5,337 nt of DNA from contig BNVZ01000093.1 of assembly GCA_025998475.1 (NCBI GenBank), positions 1-5,337 on the forward strand, in the 5' to 3' direction. Every line of letters starts with the position of its first letter. Within the stretch, counting starts at the first letter, position 1. The position numbers and the translations under genes are program-made. The stretch comes from Endomicrobiia bacterium (GTDB lineage: Bacteria; Elusimicrobiota; Endomicrobiia; Endomicrobiales; Endomicrobiaceae). Below, piece by piece: positions 1 to 5,218 of this stretch. Under the pieces are notes generated by a model that was not told the origin of the DNA, searched no databases, and was given only the letters and a program-made list of their open reading frames with translations.

Positions 1-995
1 TTGGAATAATAGCTTCGGCTTCTGGGGGAATTGAACCTCTTTTTGCTCTTGTTTACAAGAGAGCGCAGTGTCTTGACAATGAGGAAATGTATGAAGTAAA
101 CCCGTATTTTGAAAAGATTGCAAAAGAAAAAGGATTTTATTCTACCGAACTTATGGATAAAATAGCCGAAAAAGGAAGTATTGCAGAATTTAAAGAAATT
201 CCTGATGAAGTAAGAAAGATATTTGTGACATCTCATGATATTACACCCGAAGATCATATAAAAATGCAGGCAGCTTTTCAGAAATTTACCGATAATGCTG
301 TTTCTAAAACAGTAAATTTGCCAAATTCTGCAACAAAAGAAGATGTAAAAAAAGTTTATATCATTTCGTACAAGACAGGCTGTAAAGGTGTGACTGTTTA
401 TCGTGACGGCAGCAGAGATGTTCAAGTGCTAAATCTTGCAAATAATAAAGGAGAACCTGCACAAATTAAAGAAGTCAAACCAAGAGCTCGTCCTGTAAAA
501 ACAACAGGTTTTACATTCCTTATGCATACCGGTTGCGGCAAAATGTATGTTACCGTTAACGAGGATGACAGGGGCGTGTTCGAAGTGTTTACACAGCGCG
601 GGAAATCAGGTGGATGTACCTCGTCGCAGGCAGAAGCCATAAGCCGTTTAATCTCTTTGGCCTTGCGTTCTGGAGTTAATCAAAATGTTATTATAAATCA
701 GCTAAAAGGAATAAGGTGTCCAGTACCTATTTTAGCAGAAGGCGGAGTAATTTTATCGTGTGCAGATGCTGTTGCCAAAGCGTTAGAAGCATACAATAGA
801 GAAAAGATGTCTCCTGAGCTTTTTAGACAAACTGCGCCTGCTTCAAATTTTTATGAGACTCAAAAGCATTATACGTCGGATTCAAGCGTTAATTTGACGG
901 GCGCATGCCCGCAGTGTCCTGAATGTGGCGAAATGCTTACTTTTGCCGAGGGTTGCGCTTGTTGTCGCTGTTGCGGTTATTCTAGATGTTTCTAG
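1..995 (+). CDS. nrdJ: Adenosylcobalamin-dependent (class II) ribonucleoside-diphosphate reductase, C-terminal part
   Basis: This is the 3' part of a class II ribonucleotide reductase, the cytoplasmic enzyme that turns ribonucleotides into deoxyribonucleotides using an adenosylcobalamin radical. The gene is cut by the window's left edge. The first whole codon is at position 3, and 330 residues are visible before the TAG at 993-995. The ATG at 87 is internal, because family-typical sequence (GIEPLFALVYKR, visible residues 9-20) lies upstream of it. Visible landmarks are FVTSHDITPEDHIKMQAAFQ (residues 74-93), TDNAVSKTVN (96-105) and GCKGVTVYRDGSR (126-138), all typical of the end of the catalytic barrel. 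A TSCPD-type domain follows at about 168-240, containing GCGKMYVTV and GGCTSSQAEAISRL. A cysteine-rich tail follows at 302-329 (CPQCPECG...EGCACCRCCGYSRC). In this family the C-terminal cysteines are thought to pass reducing power from thioredoxin to the active site. The reading frame is intact. Identification is from remembered family motifs and is firm. Confidence 0.95.
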   Translation, partial: GIIASASGGIEPLFALVYKRAQCLDNEEMYEVNPYFEKIAKEKGFYSTELMDKIAEKGSIAEFKEIPDEVRKIFVTSHDITPEDHIKMQAAFQKFTDNAVSKTVNLPNSATKEDVKKVYIISYKTGCKGVTVYRDGSRDVQVLNLANNKGEPAQIKEVKPRARPVKTTGFTFLMHTGCGKMYVTVNEDDRGVFEVFTQRGKSGGCTSSQAEAISRLISLALRSGVNQNVIINQLKGIRCPVPILAEGGVILSCADAVAKALEAYNREKMSPELFRQTAPASNFYETQKHYTSDSSVNLTGACPQCPECGEMLTFAEGCACCRCCGYSRCF

Positions 996-1004
996 TTTTA
1001 TTTT
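982..1004 (+). terminator. Weak intrinsic terminator candidate overlapping the nrdJ stop
   Basis: CTAGA (982-986) pairs with TCTAG (991-995) around a four-base loop and is followed directly by TTTTATTTT (996-1004). A second T run lies at about 1015-1023. The stem has only five pairs and one G-C per side, so it is weak, and the right arm contains the nrdJ stop codon. It is the only terminator-like arrangement at the end of nrdJ. Confidence 0.35.
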
Positions 1005-1050
1005 ATGAATTTAATTTTTTTTTGCTAAAGGTTGAAAATAAATGATTAAC

Positions 1051-1264
1051 GATGATGGCTTCCAAATAAGCTTAACTACAGCATACGCAGGGTTTTCGTT
1101 CTGTTCTAGAAACTCCAGATGGTGGTTAGACAGTTAAGAGTTTTGTTGATATCGCTAAAATATATACAAAGTCTCTCCAAAAACCTCTTAAAATTTATCA
1201 AAAAAGAGTAAAGCAAAAGATATCTTTTTTTGATAAAAAAAGATATAATTTCCCTAGGAGATAA
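1051..1264 (+). pseudogene. Possible remnant of a decayed coding sequence, unknown product
   Basis: Frame 1051 reads DDGFQISLTTAYAGF. Near 1094 a shift to another frame gives FRSVLETPDGG, a TAG at 1127-1129, then 44 open codons beginning TVKSFVDIAKIYTKSLQKPL and ending at the TAA at 1262-1264. The residue mix (Asp, Val, Ser, Tyr, Gln, Pro among lysines) looks more like protein than translated A/T filler. It lacks a start codon with a Shine-Dalgarno, needs a frameshift and has in-frame stops. I do not recognise the family. An alternative is chance openness in A-rich DNA, since the opposite strand is also open here. Confidence 0.2.
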
Positions 1265-1382
1265 AGATAATCTTTGTCTGTGCAAAAAAGAGATTTTTTG
1301 TGTTTCGACAGAGAATTTTAAAATTTTCAAAAAAAAATCAGAGAAAAAGTCTTAAAAATAAAAAACTAGAGGTTTTTAGAGA
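1172..1382. repeat. Imperfect inverted repeat about 180 bases apart
   Basis: TCTCTCCAAAAACCTCT (1172-1188) is the reverse complement of AGAGGTTTTTAGAGA (1368-1382) except for two extra C. Looser similarity continues outwards: CAAAG before the left arm, and CACAAAAG on the complement of the right arm. The ~210-base unit could be a small non-autonomous element or a long-range stem. No target-site duplication was recognised. Confidence 0.3.
1220..1246. repeat. Perfect 12-bp A/T-rich inverted repeat (hairpin)
   Basis: ATATCTTTTTTT (1220-1231) and AAAAAAAGATAT (1235-1246) are exact reverse complements around a GAT loop. Only one G-C pair is present, so the stem is weak, and it is not followed by a T tract on the + strand. 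It may be a chance product of A/T runs, an easily melted site, or a weak terminator read from either side. Confidence 0.4.
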
Positions 1383-1390
1383 AGCCCTTT

Positions 1391-1399
1391 TGTGCATAA
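1391..1399 (-). promoter_or_regulatory. DnaA-box consensus match
   Basis: On the - strand this reads TTATGCACA, an exact match to the relaxed DnaA-box consensus TTATNCACA. One-mismatch matches in the same orientation lie at 1279-1287 (TTTTGCACA) and 1493-1501 (TTCTACACA). A single 9-mer match is expected by chance now and then in AT-rich DNA, so binding is not established. Confidence 0.3.
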
Positions 1400-1400
1400 A

Positions 1401-1499
1401 ATGAAGAACAGGCTGAAAGCAAGGAAGGAGAGAAATTGTGAAAACGAGAAGGTAATAAGTGCAATTGTTTTATTTAGCCTTATTACCACGATTGTGTAG
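1401..1499 (+). CDS. Possible 32-aa small protein with a hydrophobic C-terminal segment
   Basis: ATG at 1401 opens a 32-codon frame ending in TAG (1497-1499). The product starts with a very basic stretch (MKNRLKARKERN) and ends with a hydrophobic one (VISAIVLFSLITTIV). That order resembles a tiny membrane peptide or the truncated N-terminus of a secreted or membrane protein. No good Shine-Dalgarno lies within 5-10 bases of the ATG. A strong GGAG at 1427-1430 lies inside the frame and would instead serve a GTG at 1438, which gives only a five-codon ORF. The family is not recognised. It could be a gene remnant or chance. Confidence 0.2.
   Translation: MKNRLKARKERNCENEKVISAIVLFSLITTIV
1451..1487. 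repeat. 9-bp perfect inverted repeat upstream of gyrA
   Basis: GGTAATAAG (1451-1459) pairs with CTTATTACC (1479-1487). A bulged T (1460) allows two more pairs (G1461-C1478, C1462-G1477) and leaves a 14-base loop. No T tract follows, so it is not a standard terminator. It sits just before the candidate -35 at 1492 and could be an operator, an RNA stem-loop or a remnant. Confidence 0.4.
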
Positions 1500-1520
1500 A
1501 ATTTCTATTTTGATTATAAA
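1492..1520 (+). promoter_or_regulatory. Candidate sigma70-type promoter for gyrA
   Basis: TTGTGT (1492-1497) and TATAAA (1515-1520) are separated by 17 bases. The -10 matches the consensus at five of six positions and the -35 at its first three. Transcription would start near 1527, at the first arm of the inverted repeat 1527-1583, giving gyrA a leader of about 220 bases. AT-rich DNA gives many false promoter matches. Confidence 0.3.
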
Positions 1521-1526
1521 TTTTTG

Positions 1527-1613
1527 CCGTAAATAGCCAGAGGTTGACAGTATGTTTCCGTTACGACCTTTCAAAATTTACGGATATTTGCTCAAGCGTG
1601 CCCGTAAGTTTTT
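1527..1613 (+). promoter_or_regulatory. Attenuator-like pair of competing stems in the gyrA leader
   Basis: CCGTAAAT (1527-1534) pairs perfectly with ATTTACGG (1576-1583). The same segment also contains TTACGG (1578-1583), which pairs perfectly with CCGTAA (1602-1607), followed by G and five T (1609-1613). The two stems share one arm, so they cannot form together: the upstream one would act as antiterminator, the downstream one as a weak terminator. A possible inner stem, AGAGGT (1539-1544) with ACCTTT (1566-1571), has one wobble pair. The terminator stem has only six pairs and an 18-base loop. The pairings are visible; regulation is inferred and no known riboswitch class was recognised. Confidence 0.25.
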
Positions 1614-1641
1614 AATCTGTTCCAATAATCTTAAAAAATAA
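1552..1641 (+). CDS. Possible 29-aa leader peptide upstream of gyrA
   Basis: ATG at 1552 begins a 29-codon frame closed by TAA at 1639-1641. GAGG (1540-1543) lies eight bases upstream, an ideal Shine-Dalgarno placement. The peptide is strongly basic, beginning MFPLRPFKIYGYLLKRARKF. The frame spans both arms of the downstream stem 1578-1607, so a translating ribosome would interfere with that stem, as leader peptides do in attenuation systems. It matches no peptide I know and may be chance or a gene remnant. Confidence 0.2.
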   Translation: MFPLRPFKIYGYLLKRARKFLICSNNLKK

Positions 1642-1650
1642 CTTGCAACT

Positions 1651-1677
1651 TTGTGGCGCATGAAACGGAAGCATAAT
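1651..1677 (+). promoter_or_regulatory. Second, weaker promoter candidate for gyrA
   Basis: CATAAT (1672-1677) matches the -10 consensus at five positions. The best partner is TTGTGG (1651-1656) with a short 15-base spacer. It would give a leader of about 65 bases. It competes with the promoter proposed at 1492-1520; the sequence does not decide between them. Confidence 0.2.
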
Positions 1678-1736
1678 AAAAGTTGTGTCTGTAAAAATAA
1701 AAGTAATAGAATGAAACAAAAAAGAAGGAGAAAATA

Positions 1737-1741
1737 AGAGG
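1737..1741 (+). promoter_or_regulatory. Ribosome binding site of gyrA
   Basis: AGAGG ends six bases before the ATG at 1748. A stronger match, GAAGGAG (1724-1730), is 17 bases away, too far for that ATG. No alternative in-frame start exists, because the frame is closed upstream by TGA at 1712-1714. The stronger motif lies inside an eight-codon ORF (1711-1737, MKQKRRRK). Confidence 0.5.
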
Positions 1742-1747
1742 TTAGAA

Positions 1748-4276
1748 ATGGCAAAAGACAGAGATATTAATAAACAAAGAGAAAACACAGCGCCCGAAGT
1801 TATTACCGCAAATATTGCTCCGCGAAACATTGAGGATGAAATGAAAACTTCTTACATTGATTACGCTATGAGTGTAATTGTAGGAAGGGCTTTGCCTGAT
1901 GTTCGTGACGGGTTGAAACCTGTGCATAGAAGAATACTCTATGCAATGAAAGAAATGGGGTTAAAACATAATACGGCGTATAAAAAATCTGCTAGAGTCG
2001 TTGGAGACGTACTCGGTAAGTATCATCCTCATGGCGATTCCGCAGTTTACGGTGCAATGGTTAGAATGGTGCAGGACTTTTCTTTGAGATATCCGATGAT
2101 TGACGGACAAGGAAATTTTGGCAGCATAGATGGAGATTTTGCTGCAGCTATGCGTTATACAGAAGTAAGAATGGATGCTATTACTGATGAAATGCTTGTA
2201 GATTTGGATAAGAATACAGTTGATTTTATTTCTAACTACGATGGTTCTTTGAAAGAGCCTTCAATACTTCCTACAAAACTTCCAAGTCTTTTGATTAACG
2301 GTTCGGCAGGCATTGCAGTAGGTATGGCTACAAACATTCCCACACACAATCTTAGCGAGACTTGTGATGCATTGGTTGCCTTGGTAGATGATCCTGATCT
2401 TCCTGTCTTGGAATTAGCAAAATTTATTAAAGGGCCGGACTTTCCTACAGGTGCAATAATTTTAGGCAAGAGTGGCATTAAGGATTACATGGAAAAAGGT
2501 AGAGGCTCTGTAAAAATGAGGGCCAAAACCGAAATAGAAGAAATGAAAGGTGGCAGAGAAGCAATTATAGTTAACGAAATTCCCTATCAGGTAAATAAGA
2601 CAAATCTTATAACTTCTATTGCGGATTTGGTAAAAGATAAAAAAGTTGATGGAATTTCAGACTTGCGCGACGAATCAGATCGTGATGGCATAAGGATAGT
2701 AATTGAAATTAAAAAAGATGCGAATGCTCAGGTTGTTTTAAATCAACTTTATAAACATACGCAGATGCAGTCTTCTTTTGGTGTTATAATGCTTGCATTA
2801 GTAAATAACAGACCAAAAGTAATGAACGTTAAAGAAATTTTAATACATCATATTGAACATAGAAAAATTGTTATCACAAGAAGAACAAAATTTGAATTAC
2901 AAAAAGCAGAGGCAAGGGCTCATATTTTAGAAGGTTTAAAGATAGCCATAGACAATATTGACGCTATTGTTAAAATTATGAAAGAATCCCCCGATGAAGA
3001 TACTGCGCGCGCAGCATTAATGTCAAAATTCCGTTTGACCAAAGTACAATCAGAAGCTATTTTAGAAATGAAAATTCGCCAGATAACTGGTCTTAAGAGA
3101 AAAGAAATTGATGAAGAATATTTAGAATTAATAAAGCTTATTGAGAAACTCTGTTCCATATTGGCAGACTCCAAAAAAGTGCTTACCATCATAAAAGATG
3201 AAATAATTGAAATAAAGAAAAAGTACGGTGATAAGAGGAAAACTCAAATTCAGGTTGCAGAAGCTGATTTCAATATCGAAGATTTGATTCAAGAAGAAAA
3301 AGTTGCTGTAACAATGTCTCACACTGGATATATTAAACGGATTTCTCTAGATACCTATAAAGCTCAACATAGAGGCGGACGTGGAATAACTGCAATGAAT
3401 ACAAAGGAAGAAGATTTTGTAGAGAATATGTTTATCACAAGCTCTCATGCATACATGTTATTCTTTACTACGCGAGGAAGGTTATACTGGACAAGAGTAT
3501 ACGAAATCCCTGAAGGATCAAGAATATCAAAAGGAAAAGCTATAGTTAATCTTTTAAGACTACAAGGTGCTGAAGAAAAAATTACAGCTGCAATCCCTAT
3601 AAGATCATTTAGTTCTAAAGATATTAAAGACGAATATCTCCTTATGTGCACAAGAAAAGGAACGATCAAGAAAATTGCTCTTGATGAGTTTGCTAACCCT
3701 AGAAGAGGCGGTATAATAGCAATTAAACTTGAAGATGGCGATATATTAACTGAAGTTAAAGCCATAGGTAAAAATCCTGAGGTTATAATAGCCACAAAAA
3801 GCGGTATTGCCATAAGATTTAAAGAAACTGATGTCCGCTCAATAGGACGTAGCGGCCAAGGCGTTAATGGTATTTCTCTTGAGAAAGATGATGAAGTTAT
3901 AGGTATGGAATTGTTTTCTCCAAACGATGTTTTCCTTTCGGTATCTGAAAATGGATATGGAAAGAGAACAGAAGTAGGCAAGTATCGTTTACAAAAGAGA
4001 GCTGGTCGCGGTGTTATAAATATGCAGGCAACAGAAAGAAATGGAAATGTTGTCGGTATAAAGAAAGCAAATGACGGTGAAGAAGTGATGATAATGACAC
4101 AAAACGGTATAACGATACGACTTAGAGTAAATTGTATTTCTGTCATAGGCAGAAATACTCAAGGCGTACGACTTGTGCGTCTTGAAGATGGCGATAAAGT
4201 GGCTGTAGTTACTTGCGTTGCAAAAGATGAAAGCGGCAAGGAAGCACAAGATGCGGTAGAAATTGCTAAAGAATAA
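1748..4276 (+). CDS. gyrA: DNA gyrase subunit A
   Basis: This is the cleavage-and-wrapping subunit of DNA gyrase, which with GyrB (not in the window) introduces ATP-driven negative supercoils. The length, 842 aa, is usual for a GyrA without the large insertion seen in enterobacteria. In order: an N-terminal winged-helix and cleavage domain with the quinolone region ARVVGDV...HPHGDSAVY (82-101), and MRYTE with catalytic Tyr137 (E. coli Tyr122). The tower region follows (about 170-350, IPTHNLSE at 197-204), then the long coiled-coil arm (about 365-500), and a six-bladed beta-pinwheel (about 510-825). Blade motifs include RGGRG (542-546), [15 protein letters not shown] (651-665) and [10 protein letters not shown] (751-760). 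The GyrA box is QHRGGRG (540-546), which with the single-protein pinwheel favours GyrA over ParC. Oddities are Gly102 at the E. coli Asp87 position and His541 in the GyrA box. Ser98 (E. coli Ser83) is retained. The frame is intact and ends in TAA. Confidence 0.97.
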   Translation: MAKDRDINKQRENTAPEVITANIAPRNIEDEMKTSYIDYAMSVIVGRALPDVRDGLKPVHRRILYAMKEMGLKHNTAYKKSARVVGDVLGKYHPHGDSAVYGAMVRMVQDFSLRYPMIDGQGNFGSIDGDFAAAMRYTEVRMDAITDEMLVDLDKNTVDFISNYDGSLKEPSILPTKLPSLLINGSAGIAVGMATNIPTHNLSETCDALVALVDDPDLPVLELAKFIKGPDFPTGAIILGKSGIKDYMEKGRGSVKMRAKTEIEEMKGGREAIIVNEIPYQVNKTNLITSIADLVKDKKVDGISDLRDESDRDGIRIVIEIKKDANAQVVLNQLYKHTQMQSSFGVIMLALVNNRPKVMNVKEILIHHIEHRKIVITRRTKFELQKAEARAHILEGLKIAIDNIDAIVKIMKESPDEDTARAALMSKFRLTKVQSEAILEMKIRQITGLKRKEIDEEYLELIKLIEKLCSILADSKKVLTIIKDEIIEIKKKYGDKRKTQIQVAEADFNIEDLIQEEKVAVTMSHTGYIKRISLDTYKAQHRGGRGITAMNTKEEDFVENMFITSSHAYMLFFTTRGRLYWTRVYEIPEGSRISKGKAIVNLLRLQGAEEKITAAIPIRSFSSKDIKDEYLLMCTRKGTIKKIALDEFANPRRGGIIAIKLEDGDILTEVKAIGKNPEVIIATKSGIAIRFKETDVRSIGRSGQGVNGISLEKDDEVIGMELFSPNDVFLSVSENGYGKRTEVGKYRLQKRAGRGVINMQATERNGNVVGIKKANDGEEVMIMTQNGITIRLRVNCISVIGRNTQGVRLVRLEDGDKVAVVTCVAKDESGKEAQDAVEIAKE

Positions 4277-4407
4277 GATCTGAAGCAATATCACATACAG
4301 CAGTCCTTTTCCAATTACAAAGTGGCTCCTTGTGTTAATCACAGTTTTGGGGCTAAAGTTAAAGAGGCAAATAGTGACAAAAGGTGTTAATCATAGGAAT
4401 AAAAGAT
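4277..4407. repeat. Short gyrA-gmhA gap with a 13-base direct repeat
   Basis: GTGTTAATCACAG (4332-4344) recurs as GTGTTAATCATAG (4384-4396) with one mismatch, 52 bases apart. The second copy ends in the gmhA ribosome binding site. The first copy also contains a small TGTG/CACA stem. No convincing terminator or promoter was found in the 131-base gap, so read-through from gyrA into gmhA is possible. The repeat could be a regulator site or chance. Confidence 0.35.
4395..4398 (+). promoter_or_regulatory. Ribosome binding site deciding the gmhA start
   Basis: AGGA (4395-4398) lies nine bases before the ATG at 4408. The longer frame could begin at GTG 4384, but the nearest Shine-Dalgarno-like motif to that GTG is AGAGG about 17 bases away, and the extra eight residues add nothing typical of the family. 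The ATG start gives 194 aa, close to the 192 of E. coli GmhA. Confidence 0.6.
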
Positions 4408-4992
4408 ATGGAAGGGAACATAAAACAAACGTCTATAATAAAATCAATAGAAAAAATAGTGGATAATTTTGAAAAATTGAAAGATAAATCCAGTACAATA
4501 GAGAAAATTGCTGATATATGGATAAAAGCGTTATCTAATGAGAACAAGATAATTTTTTGCGGAAATGGTGGCTCTGCCGCTGATTCGCAACATTTAGCTG
4601 CAGAACTTATTGGTAGATATAAAATTGACAGAGACCCCATGCCTGCTATAAGTCTTACAACTGACACATCGATATTAACCGCTATAGGCAATGATTATGG
4701 CTTTGATAAAGTTTTTTCCCGCGCTTTAATAGGTATAGGGAAAAGTGGCGACGTTTTGGTAGGAATTTCTACGTCAGGAAATTCCAAAAATATAATAGAT
4801 GCTTTTGCTATTGCAAAACAAAAAGGAATTATAACAATAGCCTTTACTGGAGAAGGCGGTGGAGAAATGAAAAAAGCAGCGGATGTAACATTAAATGTTC
4901 CATCAACCGCTACAAATAATATTCAGGAGATGCATATTGCTGTAGGACATATTGTATGTGGTGTTGTTGAGCGTCATTTTTTTATGATGTGA
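4408..4992 (+). CDS. gmhA: Sedoheptulose 7-phosphate isomerase (phosphoheptose isomerase)
   Basis: GmhA is a cytoplasmic SIS-fold enzyme that converts sedoheptulose 7-phosphate to D-glycero-D-manno-heptose 7-phosphate, the first step to the ADP-heptose used in the LPS inner core. From ATG 4408 the protein has 194 residues. The first 45 are helical and charged; the SIS core follows. The phosphosugar loop is FCGNGGSAADSQHLAAELIGRY (50-71, with a serine at 55); SLTTDTS (82-88), GNDYGFDKVFSR (94-105) and GISTSGNS (119-126) follow. The zinc and catalytic residues of E. coli GmhA (His61, Glu65, Gln172, His180) match His62, Glu66, Gln173 and His181. This separates it from the paralogue DiaA, which as I recall lacks the equivalent Glu and last His. 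It lies 131 bases after gyrA on the same strand. No other heptose-pathway gene is in view. It ends in TGA immediately before a run of eight C. Confidence 0.95.
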   Translation: MEGNIKQTSIIKSIEKIVDNFEKLKDKSSTIEKIADIWIKALSNENKIIFCGNGGSAADSQHLAAELIGRYKIDRDPMPAISLTTDTSILTAIGNDYGFDKVFSRALIGIGKSGDVLVGISTSGNSKNIIDAFAIAKQKGIITIAFTGEGGGEMKKAADVTLNVPSTATNNIQEMHIAVGHIVCGVVERHFFMM

Positions 4993-5000
4993 CCCCCCCC
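4993..5000. repeat. Homopolymer run of eight C directly after the gmhA stop
   Basis: Eight consecutive C follow the TGA of gmhA without a gap, in a genome region otherwise poor in C and G runs. Such tracts are prone to slippage. Slippage here could not change GmhA because the stop precedes the run. A sequencing or assembly artefact is possible. Confidence 0.8.
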
Positions 5001-5218
5001 GGCAAATGCATGAATGCTCCTTTGATTTTCGATTATCGCAAGGTACTACCAAATTGCAGTTTGTGAAATTTGTTTTGAGTCTAAAATCAGCCACTTCAAG
5101 AAGCTTTTTTGTGCGTTTATCGTGTTTGAATATCTTGTAAAACGGCATTGGCTTTAGAGAAGTTAAAGAAATAAAAATTAAAGAATGACCCTCCACACAG
5201 CAAGACGCGTGTGCGGTA
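5001..5218. other. Region after gmhA without a recognisable gene
   Basis: No ORF here has recognisable motifs. A long frame is open on the - strand (4903-5283, 126 codons), but it runs into gmhA and shows no family features. No strong hairpin-plus-T-run terminator for gmhA is evident; the short TTTTTT at about 5106-5111 is preceded by only a three-pair stem. The stretch may be decayed DNA. Confidence 0.4.

Larger units (their letters stand above)
996..1747. other. Long AT-rich gap between nrdJ and gyrA without a confident gene
   Basis: These 752 bases hold no ORF with recognisable protein motifs. Roughly 1010-1380 is strongly A/T-biased with many A and T runs; 1390-1740 is more mixed. The gap contains a coding-like stretch with stops (1051-1264), an inverted repeat (1172-1188 with 1368-1382), an A/T hairpin (1220-1246), a DnaA-box consensus match (1391-1399), a 9-bp inverted repeat (1451-1487), a candidate promoter and folded leader before gyrA (1492-1613), and short ORFs at 1401-1499 and 1552-1641. 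It could be a decayed gene plus the gyrA regulatory region. The 74-codon open frame on the - strand (1106-1330) has no recognisable features and is rich in residues that arise by chance in A/T runs. Confidence 0.6.

Noticed and set aside
1259..1279. Nine-pair stem AGATAAAGA / TCTTTGTCT
   Set aside because: It has a three-base loop and one wobble pair, is low in G-C, and has no T tract after it; in such A/T-rich DNA this is not distinguishable from chance.
1544..1549. TTGACA, a perfect -35 hexamer
   Set aside because: No acceptable -10 lies 16-18 bases downstream (about 1566-1573 reads ACCTTTCA). The motif overlaps the Shine-Dalgarno of the 29-codon ORF and is probably coincidental.
1711..1737. 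Eight-codon [11 protein letters not shown] just before gyrA
   Set aside because: It consists of the purine-rich stretch containing a Shine-Dalgarno-like motif, has no binding site of its own, and is short enough to be chance.
3445..4146. 233-codon open frame antisense to gyrA
   Set aside because: It lies wholly inside the conserved gyrA pinwheel region on the opposite strand, is rich in Ile/Ser/Pro as expected for an antisense shadow, and shows no motif of its own.
1748..4276. ParC (topoisomerase IV subunit A) instead of GyrA
   Set aside because: The full six-bladed pinwheel and a near-canonical GyrA box at the start of blade 1 favour GyrA.
4384..4407. GTG start extending GmhA by eight residues
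   Set aside because: It has poor Shine-Dalgarno placement, while ATG 4408 has AGGA nine bases upstream and gives the family's usual length.
4408..4992. DiaA (DnaA-binding SIS paralogue) instead of GmhA
   Set aside because: The zinc and catalytic set of GmhA (His62, Glu66, Gln173, His181) is complete, whereas DiaA as I recall it lacks the equivalents of Glu65 and His180.
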